DNA from: Euwallacea fornicatus
Taxonomy: Eukaryota > Arthropoda > Insecta > Coleoptera > Curculionidae
Direction of reading: 5' to 3'
Assembly: GCF_040115645.1 (NCBI RefSeq)
Contig: NW_027096023.1
Coordinates: 896,001 to 960,000, forward strand
Length of the DNA stretch: 64,000 bases
Shown here: in pieces, positions 1-11,696 of the stretch
Layout of the letters: the number at the start of each line of letters is the position of its first letter
Position numbering within the stretch: the first letter of the stretch is position 1
Notes under the pieces: generated by a model
Seen by the model: only the letters and a program-made list of their open reading frames with translations
What the model was told of the DNA's origin: nothing
Databases searched by the model: none
Translations under genes and position numbers: made by a program

Positions 1-42
1 TTGTTGCGTTTTCGAGATAAACAGTAATTTCTTTGCTCAAAC

Positions 43-57
43 TCACATATTTTGTGA
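43..57. other. Monomer dyad symmetry 1 (tcaca-tattt-tgtga)
   Basis: An inverted repeat with 5-bp arms and a 5-nt centre lies at sites 43-57 of the unit. It is present in essentially every monomer read and none of the main variable sites falls inside it. It sits one base away from dyad 2, so sites 43-75 form a double-dyad segment. Whether it extrudes or is bound by a protein cannot be told from sequence. Confidence 0.8.
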
Positions 58-58
58 C

Positions 59-75
59 TTTTCAAACTTTGAAAA
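59..75. other. Monomer dyad symmetry 2 (ttttcaaa-c-tttgaaaa)
   Basis: This is a perfect inverted repeat with 8-bp arms around a single central base at sites 59-75. The frequent t59a change (gacattt) shortens the arms to 7 bp, and the c67a or c67t changes (caaaatttg, caaattttg) hit only the unpaired centre. A rare a73c (31,879 and its duplicate near 34,667) breaks one arm. Dyad symmetries of this kind have been reported as enriched in centromeric satellites that lack CENP-B boxes. A role here is inference only. Confidence 0.8.
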
Positions 76-175
76 TTCATAACTTCGACAAATAATGTTC
101 AAATTTCGTCAGCAATGGCTCAAATGAATAAGCTCGACTTGCTGTTTAATATAACTTACACAGTTTAGTGGCATG

Positions 176-349
176 TTGTTGCGTTTTCGAGATAAACAGT
201 AATTTCTTTGCTCAAACTCACATATTTTGTGACATTTCAAACTTTGAAAATTCATAACTTCGACAAATGATGTTCAAATTTCGTCAGCAATGGCTCAAAT
301 GAATAAGCTCGACTTGCTCTTTAATATCACTTACACATTTAGTGGGATA
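176..349 (+). repeat. Reference short-form monomer (174 bp)
   Basis: This is the first copy of the sister family. It combines gctcttt (144 c), tatcac (153 c) and the short tail acacatttagtgggata, which lacks one base relative to acacagtttagtggcatg and ends gggata instead of ggcatg. The next copy then begins with gagacaaagag (18 c, 22 g) and gacattt (59 a), as it does after almost every short tail in the window. By arithmetic about 147 of 366 copies have this tail, few on the left and a majority on the right. Confidence 0.93.
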
Positions 350-524
350 TTGTTGCGTTTTCGAGACAAAGAGTAATTTCTTTGCTCAAACTCACATATT
401 TTGTGACATTTCAAACTTTGAAAATTCATAACTTCGACAAATGATGTTCAAATTTCGTCAGCAATGGCTCAAATGAATAAGCTCGACTTGCTCTTTAATA
501 TCACTTACACAGTTTAGTGGCATG
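350..524 (+). repeat. Third monomer type: gagacaaagag with gctcttt/tatcac and long tail
   Basis: This 175-bp copy has gagacaaagag and gacattt in its first third, then gctcttt, tatcac and the long tail. It is followed by a copy starting atgttgcg (site 1 = a, at 525) with gagataaacag. The set gctcttt + tatcac + long tail + next-copy a1 travels together through most of the window (for example 1738-1750, 2271, 4547, 5930, 28491 and 30061). It is therefore a third stable haplotype rather than random substitution. Confidence 0.9.
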
Positions 525-1421
525 ATGTTGCGTTTTCGAGATAAACAGTAATTTCTTTGCTCAAACTCACATATTTTGTGACTTTTCAAACTTTGAAAAT
601 TCATAACTTCGACAAATGATGTTCAAATTTCGTCAGCAATGGCTCAAATGAATAAGCTCGACTTGCTCTTTAATATCACTTACACAGTTTAGTGGCATGA
701 TGTTGCGTTTTCGAGATAAACAGTAATTTCTTTGCTCAAACTCACATATTTTGTGACTTTTCAAACTTTGAAAATTCATAACTTCGACAAATGATGTTCA
801 AATTTCGTCAGCAATGGCTCAAATGAATAAGCTCGACTTGCTGTTTAATATAACTTACACAGTTTAGTGGCATGTTGTTGCGTTTTCGAGATAAACAGTA
901 ATTTCTTTGCTCAAACTCACATATTTTGTGACTTTTCAAACTTTGAAAATTCATAACTTCGACAAATGATGTTTCAATTTCGTCAGCAATGGCTCAAATG
1001 AATAAGCTCGACTTGCTGTTTAATATAACTTACACAGTTTAGTGGCATGTTGTTGCGGTTTCGAGACAAAGAGTAATTTCTTTGCTCAAACTCACATATT
1101 TTGTGACTTTTCAAACTTTGAAAATTCATAACTTCGACAAATGATGTTCAAATTTCGTCAGCAATGGCTCAAATGAATAAGCTCGACTTGCTGTTTAATA
1201 TAACTTACACAGTTTAGTGGCATGTTGTTGCGTTTTCGAGACAAAGAGTAATTTCTTTGCTCAAACTCACATATTTTGTGACATTTCAAACTTTGAAAAT
1301 TCATAACTTCGACAAATGATGTTCAAATTTCGTCAGCAATGGCTCAAATGAATAAGCTCGACTTGCTCTTTAATATCACTTACACAGTTTAGTGGCATGA
1401 TGTTGCGTTTTCGAGATAAAC

Positions 1422-3072
1422 AGTAATTTCTTTGCTCAAACTCACATATTTTGTGACTTTTCAAACTTTGAAAATTCATAACTTCGACAAATGATGTTCA
1501 AATTTCGTCAGCAATGGCTCAAATGAATAAGCTCGACTTGCTCTTTAATATCACTTACACATTTAGTGGGATATTGTTGCGTTTTCGAGACAAAGAGTAA
1601 TTTCTTTGCTCAAACTCACATATTTTGTGACATTTCAAACTTTGAAAATTCATAACTTCGACAAATGATGTTCAAATTTCGTCAGCAATGGCTCAAATGA
1701 ATAAGCTCGACTTGCTCTTTAATATCACTTACACAGTTTAGTGGCATGATGTTGCGTTTTCGAGATAAACAGTAATTTCTTTGCTCAAACTCACATATTT
1801 TGTGACTTTTCAAACTTTGAAAATTCATAACTTCGACAAATGATGTTCAAATTTCGTCAGCAATGGCTCAAATGAATAAGCTCGACTTGCTGTTTAATAT
1901 AACTTACACAGTTTAGTGGCATGTTGTTGCGGTTTCGAGACAAAGAGTAATTTCTTTGCTCAAACTCACATATTTTGTGACTTTTCAAACTTTGAAAATT
2001 AATAACTTCGACAAATGATGTTCAAATTTCGTCAGCAATGGCTCAAATGAATAAGCTCGACTTGCTCTTTAATATCACTTACACAGTTTAGTGGCATGAT
2101 GTTGCGTTTTCGAGATAAACAGTAATTTCTTTGCTCAAACTCACATATTTTGTGACTTTTCAAACTTTGAAAATTCATAACTTCGACAAATGATGTTCAA
2201 ATTTCGTCAGCAATGGCTCAAATGAATAAGCTCGACTTGCTCTTTAATATCACTTACACAGTTTAGTGGCATGATGTTGCGTTTTCGAGATAAACAGTAA
2301 TTTCTTTGCTCAAACTCACATATTTTGTGACTTTTCAAACTTTGAAAATTCATAACTTCGACAAATGATGTTCAAATTTCGTCAGCAATGGCTCAAATGA
2401 ATAAGCTCGACTTGCTGTTTAATATAACTTACACAGTTTAGTGGCATGTTGTTGCGTTTTCGAGATAAACAGTAATTTCTTTGCTCAAACTCACATATTT
2501 TGTGACTTTTCAAACTTTGAAAATTCATAACTTCGACAAATGATGTTTCAATTTCGTCAGCAATGGCTCAAATGAATAAGCTCGACTTGCTGTTTAATAT
2601 AACTTACACAGTTTAGTGGCATGTTGTTGCGTTTTCGAGATAAACAGTAATTTCTTTGCTCAAACTCACATATTTTGTGACTTTTCAAACTTTGAAAATT
2701 CATAACTTCGACAAATAATGTTCAAATTTCGTCAGCAATGGCTCAAATGAATAAGCTCGACTTGCTGTTTAATATAACTTACACAGTTTAGTGGCATGTT
2801 GTTGCGTTTTCGAGATAAACAGTAATTTCTTTGCTCAAACTCACATATTTTGTGACTTTTCAAACTTTGAAAATTCATAACTTCGACAAATGATGTTCAA
2901 ATTTCGTCAGCAATGGCTCAAATGAATAAGCTCGACTTGCTGTTTAATATAACTTACACAGTTTAGTGGCATGTTGTTGCGTTTTCGAGACAAAGAGTAA
3001 TTTCTTTGCTCAAACTCACATATTTTGTGACTTTTCAAACTTTGAAAATTCATAACTTCGACAAATGATGTT
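1422..3072 (+). repeat. Duplicated segment, offset 6,297 bp, copy 1
   Basis: It matches 7719-9369 over 1,651 bp. The offset is 36 monomers, three of them short. Shared landmarks in order are the short tail (1560/7857), gcggtttcg (1930/8227), aaaattaataac (1991/8288), gtttcaattt (2546/8843) and aataatg (2711/9008). The match begins after c1421/g7718 and ends before t3073/c9370. Confidence 0.85.
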
Positions 3073-3323
3073 TCAATTTCGTCAGCAATGGCTCAAATGA
3101 GTAAGCTCGACTTGCTGTTTAATATAACTTACACAGTTTAGTGGCATGTTGTTGCGTTTTCGAGATAAACAGTAATTTCTTTGCTCAAACTCACATATTT
3201 TGTGACTTTTCAAACTTTGAAAATTCATAACTTCGACAAATGATGTTTCAATTTCGTCAGCAATGGCTCAAATGAATAAGCTCGACTTGCTGTTTAATAT
3301 AACTTACACAGTTTAGTGGCATG

Positions 3324-3990
3324 TTGTTGCGTTTTCGAGATAAACAGTAATTTCTTTGCTCAAACTCACATATTTTGTGACTTTTCAAACTTTGAAAATT
3401 CATAACTTCGACAAATAATGTTCAAATTTCGTCAGCAATGGCTCAAATGAATAAGCTCGACTTGCTGTTTAATATAACTTACACAGTTTAGTGGCATGTT
3501 GTTGCGTTTTCGAGATAAACAGTAATTTCTTTGCTCAAACTCACATATTTTGTGACATTTCAAACTTTGAAAATTCATAACTTCGACAAATGATGTTCAA
3601 ATTTCGTCAGCAATGGCTCAAATGAATAAGCTCGACTTGCTCTTTAATATCACTTACACATTTAGTGGGATATTGTTGCGTTTTCGAGACAAAGAGTAAT
3701 TTCTTTGCTCAAACTCACATATTTTGTGACATTTCAAACTTTGAAAATTCATAACTTCGACAAATGATGTTCAAATTTCGTCAGCAATGGCTCAAATGAA
3801 TAAGCTCGACTTGCTCTTTAATATCACTTACACAGTTTAGTGGCATGATGTTGCGTTTTCGAGATAAACAGTAATTTCTTTGCTCAAACTCACATATTTT
3901 GTGACTTTTCAAACTTTGAAAATTCATAACTTCGACAAATGATGTTCAAATTTCGTCAGCAATGGCTCAAATGAATAAGCTCGACTTGCT
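3324..3990 (+). repeat. Duplicated segment, offset 3,323 bp, copy 2
   Basis: This is the partner of 1-667, with the same order of monomer variants and no difference seen. It is preceded by monomers of the gtttcaattt type, including one with a private gagtaagc change at 3101. Confidence 0.8.
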
Positions 3991-4023
3991 GTTTAATATA
4001 ACTTACACAGTTTAGTGGCATGT

Positions 4024-5215
4024 TGTTGCGTTTTCGAGATAAACAGTAATTTCTTTGCTCAAACTCACATATTTTGTGACTTTTCAAACTTTGAAAATTC
4101 ATAACTTCGACAAATGATGTTCAAATTTCGTCAGCAATGGCTCAAATGAATAAGCTCGACTTGCTGTTTAATATAACTTACACAGTTTAGTGGCATGTTG
4201 TTGCGTTTTCGAGATAAACAGTAATTTCTTTGCTCAAACTCACATATTTTGTGACTTTTCAAACTTTGAAAATTCATAACTTCGACAAATGATGTTTCAA
4301 TTTCGTCAGCAATGGCTCAAATGAATAAGCTCGACTTGCTGTTTAATATAACTTACACAGTTTAGTGGCATGTTGTTGCGGTTTCGAGACAAAGAGTAAT
4401 TTCTTTGCTCAAACTCACATATTTTGTGACATTTCAAACTTTGAAAATTCATAACTTCGACAAATGATGTTCAAATTTCGTCAGCAATGGCTCAAATGAA
4501 TAAGCTCGACTTGCTCTTTAATATCACTTACACAGTTTAGTGGCATGATGTTGCGTTTTCGAGATAAACAGTAATTTCTTTGCTCAAACTCACATATTTT
4601 GTGACTTTTCAAACTTTGAAAATTCATAACTTCGACAAATGATGTTCAAATTTCGTCAGCAATGGCTCAAATGAATAAGCTCGACTTGCTGTTTAATATA
4701 ACTTACACAGTTTAGTGGCATGTTGTTGCGTTTTCGAGATAAACAGTAATTTCTTTGCTCAAACTCACATATTTTGTGACTTTTCAAACTTTGAAAATTC
4801 ATAACTTCGACAAATGATGTTTCAATTTCGTCAGCAATGGCTCAAATGAATAAGCTCGACTTGCTGTTTAATATAACTTACACAGTTTAGTGGCATGTTG
4901 TTGCGGTTTCGAGACAAAGAGTAATTTCTTTGCTCAAACTCACATATTTTGTGACATTTCAAACTTTGAAAATTCATAACTTCGACAAATGATGTTCAAA
5001 TTTCGTCAGCAATGGCTCAAATGAATAAGCTCGACTTGCTCTTTAATATCACTTACACAGTTTAGTGGCATGATGTTGCGTTTTCGAGATAAACAGTAAT
5101 TTCTTTGCTCAAACTCACATATTTTGTGACTTTTCAAACTTTGAAAATTCATAACTTCGACAAATGATGTTCAAATTTCGTCAGCAATGGCTCAAATGAA
5201 TAAGCTCGACTTGCT
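4024..5215 (+). repeat. Local three-monomer tandem duplication (525 bp period)
   Basis: Positions 4024-4690 match 4549-5215. The cassette is a gtttcaattt copy, then a gcggtttcgagac copy with gacattt, then a gctcttt/tatcac long-tail copy. The match is bounded by t4023/a4548 and g4691/c5216. The period is exactly 3 x 175. Confidence 0.83.
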
Positions 5216-7718
5216 CTTTAATATCACTTACACAGTTTAGTGGCATGATGTTGCGTTTTCGAGATAAACAGTAATTTCTTTGCTCAAACTCACATATTTT
5301 GTGACTTTTCAAACTTTGAAAATTCATAACTTCGACAAATGATGTTCAAATTTCGTCAGCAATGGCTCAAATGAATAAGCTCGACTTGCTGTTTAATATA
5401 ACTTACACAGTTTAGTGGCATGTTGTTGCGTTTTCGAGATAAACAGTAATTTCTTTGCTCAAACTCACATATTTTGTGACATTTCAAACTTTGAAAATTC
5501 ATAACTTCGACAAATGATGTTCAAATTTCGTCAGCAATGGCTCAAATGAATAAGCTCGACTTGCTCTTTAATATCACTTACACAGTTTAGTGGCATGATG
5601 TTGCGTTTTCGAGATAAACAGTAATTTCTTTGCTCAAACTCACATATTTTGTGACTTTTCAAACTTTGAAAATTCATAACTTCGACAAATGATGTTCAAA
5701 TTTCGTCAGCAATGGCTCAAATGAATAAGCTCGACTTGCTGTTTAATATAACTTACACAGTTTAGTGGCATGTTGTTGCGGTTTCGAGACAAAGAGTAAT
5801 TTCTTTGCTCAAACTCACATATTTTGTGACTTTTCAAACTTTGAAAATTAATAACTTCGACAAATGATGTTCAAATTTCGTCAGCAATGGCTCAAATGAA
5901 TAAGCTCGACTTGCTCTTTAATATCACTTACACAGTTTAGTGGCATGATGTTGCGTTTTCGAGATAAACAGTAATTTCTTTGCTCAAACTCACATATTTT
6001 GTGACTTTTCAAACTTTGAAAATTCATAACTTCGACAAATGATGTTCAAATTTCGTCAGCAATGGCTCAAATGAATAAGCTCGACTTGCTCTTTAATATC
6101 ACTTACACAGTTTAGTGGCATGATGTTGCGTTTTCGAGATAAACAGTAATTTCTTTGCTCAAACTCACATATTTTGTGACTTTTCAAACTTTGAAAATTC
6201 ATAACTTCGACAAATGATGTTCAAATTTCGTCAGCAATGGCTCAAATGAATAAGCTCGACTTGCTGTTTAATATAACTTACACAGTTTAGTGGCATGTTG
6301 TTGCGTTTTCGAGATAAACAGTAATTTCTTTGCTCAAACTCACATATTTTGTGACTTTTCAAACTTTGAAAATTCATAACTTCGACAAATGATGTTTCAA
6401 TTTCGTCAGCAATGGCTCAAATGAATAAGCTCGACTTGCTGTTTAATATAACTTACACAGTTTAGTGGCATGTTGTTGCGTTTTCGAGATAAACAGTAAT
6501 TTCTTTGCTCAAACTCACATATTTTGTGACTTTTCAAACTTTGAAAATTCATAACTTCGACAAATGATGTTCAAATTTCGTCAGCAATGGCTCAAATGAA
6601 TAAGCTCGACTTGCTGTTTAATATAACTTACACAGTTTAGTGGCATGTTGTTGCGTTTTCGAGACAAAGAGTAATTTCTTTGCTCAAACTCACATATTTT
6701 GTGACTTTTCAAACTTTGAAAATTCATAACTTCGACAAATGATGTTCAAATTTCGTCAGCAATGGCTCAAATGAATAAGCTCGACTTGCTGTTTAATATA
6801 ACTTACACAGTTTAGTGGCATGTTGTTGCGTTTTCGAGATAAACAGTAATTTCTTTGCTCAAACTCACATATTTTGTGACTTTTCAAACTTTGAAAATTC
6901 ATAACTTCGACAAATAATGTTCAAATTTCGTCAGCAATGGCTCAAATGAATAAGCTCGACTTGCTGTTTAATATAACTTACACAGTTTAGTGGCATGTTG
7001 TTGCGTTTTCGAGATAAACAGTAATTTCTTTGCTCAAACTCACATATTTTGTGACTTTTCAAACTTTGAAAATTCATAACTTCGACAAATGATGTTCAAA
7101 TTTCGTCAGCAATGGCTCAAATGAATAAGCTCGACTTGCTCTTTAATATCACTTACACAGTTTAGTGGCATGATGTTGCGTTTTCGAGATAAACAGTAAT
7201 TTCTTTGCTCAAACTCACATATTTTGTGACTTTTCAAACTTTGAAAATTCATAACTTCGACAAATGATGTTCAAATTTCGTCAGCAATGGCTCAAATGAA
7301 TAAGCTCGACTTGCTCTTTAATATCACTTACACATTTAGTGGGATATTGTTGCGTTTTCGAGACAAAGAGTAATTTCTTTGCTCAAACTCACATATTTTG
7401 TGACATTTCAAACTTTGAAAATTCATAACTTCGACAAATGATGTTCAAATTTCGTCAGCAATGGCTCAAATGAATAAGCTCGACTTGCTCTTTAATATCA
7501 CTTACACAGTTTAGTGGCATGATGTTGCGTTTTCGAGATAAACAGTAATTTCTTTGCTCAAACTCACATATTTTGTGACTTTTCAAACTTTGAAAATTCA
7601 TAACTTCGACAAATGATGTTCAAATTTCGTCAGCAATGGCTCAAATGAATAAGCTCGACTTGCTGTTTAATATAACTTACACAGTTTAGTGGCATGTTGT
7701 TGCGGTTTCGAGACAAAG

Positions 7719-9369
7719 AGTAATTTCTTTGCTCAAACTCACATATTTTGTGACTTTTCAAACTTTGAAAATTCATAACTTCGACAAATGATGTTCAAAT
7801 TTCGTCAGCAATGGCTCAAATGAATAAGCTCGACTTGCTCTTTAATATCACTTACACATTTAGTGGGATATTGTTGCGTTTTCGAGACAAAGAGTAATTT
7901 CTTTGCTCAAACTCACATATTTTGTGACATTTCAAACTTTGAAAATTCATAACTTCGACAAATGATGTTCAAATTTCGTCAGCAATGGCTCAAATGAATA
8001 AGCTCGACTTGCTCTTTAATATCACTTACACAGTTTAGTGGCATGATGTTGCGTTTTCGAGATAAACAGTAATTTCTTTGCTCAAACTCACATATTTTGT
8101 GACTTTTCAAACTTTGAAAATTCATAACTTCGACAAATGATGTTCAAATTTCGTCAGCAATGGCTCAAATGAATAAGCTCGACTTGCTGTTTAATATAAC
8201 TTACACAGTTTAGTGGCATGTTGTTGCGGTTTCGAGACAAAGAGTAATTTCTTTGCTCAAACTCACATATTTTGTGACTTTTCAAACTTTGAAAATTAAT
8301 AACTTCGACAAATGATGTTCAAATTTCGTCAGCAATGGCTCAAATGAATAAGCTCGACTTGCTCTTTAATATCACTTACACAGTTTAGTGGCATGATGTT
8401 GCGTTTTCGAGATAAACAGTAATTTCTTTGCTCAAACTCACATATTTTGTGACTTTTCAAACTTTGAAAATTCATAACTTCGACAAATGATGTTCAAATT
8501 TCGTCAGCAATGGCTCAAATGAATAAGCTCGACTTGCTCTTTAATATCACTTACACAGTTTAGTGGCATGATGTTGCGTTTTCGAGATAAACAGTAATTT
8601 CTTTGCTCAAACTCACATATTTTGTGACTTTTCAAACTTTGAAAATTCATAACTTCGACAAATGATGTTCAAATTTCGTCAGCAATGGCTCAAATGAATA
8701 AGCTCGACTTGCTGTTTAATATAACTTACACAGTTTAGTGGCATGTTGTTGCGTTTTCGAGATAAACAGTAATTTCTTTGCTCAAACTCACATATTTTGT
8801 GACTTTTCAAACTTTGAAAATTCATAACTTCGACAAATGATGTTTCAATTTCGTCAGCAATGGCTCAAATGAATAAGCTCGACTTGCTGTTTAATATAAC
8901 TTACACAGTTTAGTGGCATGTTGTTGCGTTTTCGAGATAAACAGTAATTTCTTTGCTCAAACTCACATATTTTGTGACTTTTCAAACTTTGAAAATTCAT
9001 AACTTCGACAAATAATGTTCAAATTTCGTCAGCAATGGCTCAAATGAATAAGCTCGACTTGCTGTTTAATATAACTTACACAGTTTAGTGGCATGTTGTT
9101 GCGTTTTCGAGATAAACAGTAATTTCTTTGCTCAAACTCACATATTTTGTGACTTTTCAAACTTTGAAAATTCATAACTTCGACAAATGATGTTCAAATT
9201 TCGTCAGCAATGGCTCAAATGAATAAGCTCGACTTGCTGTTTAATATAACTTACACAGTTTAGTGGCATGTTGTTGCGTTTTCGAGACAAAGAGTAATTT
9301 CTTTGCTCAAACTCACATATTTTGTGACTTTTCAAACTTTGAAAATTCATAACTTCGACAAATGATGTT
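7719..9369 (+). repeat. Duplicated segment, offset 6,297 bp, copy 2
   Basis: This is the partner of 1422-3072. It also shares a shorter stretch (about 7,891-9,010) with 5,443-6,560 at an offset of 2,448 bp (14 monomers), so parts of this segment exist at least three times in the left sub-array. Confidence 0.83.
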
Positions 9370-9948
9370 CAAATTTCGTCAGCAATGGCTCAAATGAATA
9401 AGCTCGACTTGCTGTTTAATATAACTTACACAGTTTAGTGGCATGTTGTTGCGTTTTCGAGATAAACAGTAATTTCTTTGCTCAAACTCACATATTTTGT
9501 GACTTTTCAAACTTTGAAAATTCATAACTTCGACAAATAATGTTCAAATTTCGTCAGCAATGGCTCAAATGAATAAGCTCGACTTGCTGTTTAATATAAC
9601 TTACACAGTTTAGTGGCATGTTGTTGCGTTTTCGAGATAAACAGTAATTTCTTTGCTCAAACTCACATATTTTGTGACTTTTCAAACTTTGAAAATTCAT
9701 AACTTCGACAAATGATGTTCAAATTTCGTCAGCAATGGCTCAAATGAATAAGCTCGACTTGCTCTTTAATATCACTTACACAGTTTAGTGGCATGATGTT
9801 GCGTTTTCGAGATAAACAGTAATTTCTTTGCTCAAACTCACATATTTTGTGACTTTTCAAACTTTGAAAATTCATAACTTCGACAAATGATGTTCAAATT
9901 TCGTCAGCAATGGCTCAAATGAATAAGCTCGACTTGCTCTTTAATATC

Positions 9949-11112
9949 ACTTACACATTTAGTGGGATATTGTTGCGTTTTCGAGACAAAGAGTAATTTC
10001 TTTGCTCAAACTCACATATTTTGTGACATTTCAAACTTTGAAAATTCATAACTTCGACAAATGATGTTCAAATTTCGTCAGCAATGGCTCAAATGAATAA
10101 GCTCGACTTGCTCTTTAATATCACTTACACAGTTTAGTGGCATGATGTTGCGTTTTCGAGATAAACAGTAATTTCTTTGCTCAAACTCACATATTTTGTG
10201 ACTTTTCAAACTTTGAAAATTCATAACTTCGACAAATGATGTTCAAATTTCGTCAGCAATGGCTCAAATGAATAAGCTCGACTTGCTGTTTAATATAACT
10301 TACACAGTTTAGTGGCATGTTGTTGCGGTTTCGAGACAAAGAGTAATTTCTTTGCTCAAACTCACATATTTTGTGACTTTTCAAACTTTGAAAATTCATA
10401 ACTTCGACAAATGATGTTCAAATTTCGTCAGCAATGGCTCAAATGAATAAGCTCGACTTGCTGTTTAATATAACTTACACAGTTTAGTGGCATGTTGTTG
10501 CGGTTTCGAGACAAAGAGTAATTTCTTTGCTCAAACTCACATATTTTGTGACTTTTCAAACTTTGAAAATTAATAACTTCGACAAATGATGTTCAAATTT
10601 CGTCAGCAATGGCTCAAATGAATAAGCTCGACTTGCTGTTTAATATAACTTACACAGTTTAGTGGCATGTTGTTGCGTTTTCGAGATAAACAGTAATTTC
10701 TTTGCTCAAACTCACATATTTTGTGACTTTTCAAACTTTGAAAATTCATAACTTCGACAAATGATGTTTCAATTTCGTCAGCAATGGCTCAAATGAATAA
10801 GCTCGACTTGCTGTTTAATATAACTTACACAGTTTAGTGGCATGTTGTTGCGTTTTCGAGATAAACAGTAATTTCTTTGCTCAAACTCACATATTTTGTG
10901 ACTTTTCAAACTTTGAAAATTCATAACTTCGACAAATAATGTTCAAATTTCGTCAGCAATGGCTCAAATGAATAAGCTCGACTTGCTGTTTAATATAACT
11001 TACACAGTTTAGTGGCATGTTGTTGCGTTTTCGAGACAAAGAGTAATTTCTTTGCTCAAACTCACATATTTTGTGACATTTCAAACTTTGAAAATTCATA
11101 ACTTCGACAAAT
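9949..11112 (+). repeat. Duplicated segment, offset 1,748 bp, copy 1
   Basis: It matches 11697-12860 over 1,164 bp. The offset is ten monomers, two of them short. Shared order: short tail, a1 copy, two successive gcggtttcg copies, aaaattaataac (10561/12309), gtttcaattt and aataatg (10931/12679). It ends at a11113/g12861. Confidence 0.84.
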
Positions 11113-11696
11113 AATGTTCAAATTTCGTCAGCAATGGCTCAAATGAATAAGCTCGACTTGCTGTTTAATATAACTTACACAGTTTAGTGGCATGTTGTTG
11201 CGTTTTCGAGACAAAGAGTAATTTCTTTGCTCAAACTCACATATTTTGTGACATTTCAAACTTTGAAAATTCATAACTTCGACAAATGATGTTCAAATTT
11301 CGTCAGCAATGGCTCAAATGAATAAGCTCGACTTGCTGTTTAATATAACTTACACAGTTTAGTGGCATGTTGTTGCGTTTTCGAGACAAAGAGTAATTTC
11401 TTTGCTCAAACTCACATATTTTGTGACTTTTCAAACTTTGAAAATTCATAACTTCGACAAATGATGTTCAAATTTCGTCAGCAATGGCTCAAATGAATAA
11501 GCTCGACTTGCTCTTTAATATCACTTACACATTTAGTGGGATATTGTTGCGTTTTCGAGACAAAGAGTAATTTCTTTGCTCAAACTCACATATTTTGTGA
11601 CATTTCAAACTTTGAAAATTCATAACTTCGACAAATGATGTTCAAATTTCGTCAGCAATGGCTCAAATGAATAAGCTCGACTTGCTGTTTAATATA

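Larger units (their letters stand above)
1..175 (+). repeat. Reference long-form monomer (175 bp)
   Basis: This copy is used here to number the unit. It starts ttgttgcg, carries gagataaacag (sites 18 t, 22 c), gactttt (59 t), aaaattcat (78 c), aataatg (94 a, the rarer state), gttcaaa, ttcgtcag (108 g), gctgttt (144 g), tataac (153 a), and ends with the long tail acacagtttagtggcatg. GC is 56 of 175. It has five CpG dinucleotides (7-8, 13-14, 86-87, 107-108, 135-136). The same complete haplotype recurs as three consecutive identical copies at 14867-15391. The frame is arbitrary, because variant linkage (144 to the next copy's 22) crosses the boundary chosen here. Confidence 0.95.
1..667 (+). 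repeat. Duplicated segment, offset 3,323 bp, copy 1 (cut by window start)
   Basis: It matches 3324-3990 at every diagnostic site: aataatg, long tail, gacattt, short tail, gagacaaagag, then long tail with a1. The offset is 19 monomers, two of them short. The match stops at 668, where gctcttt here meets gctgttt at 3991. The left end may lie outside the window. Confidence 0.8.

Noticed and set aside
97..107. RNA polymerase III B-box-like gttcaaatt in each monomer
   Set aside because: It approaches the box consensus but lacks the final c, no matching A box or terminator spacing is seen, and the surrounding sequence does not fold as a tRNA.
146..156. TATA-like tttaatataac as a promoter
   Set aside because: It is an A/T-rich stretch present in most units with no gene or transcript feature downstream. 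Composition alone explains it.
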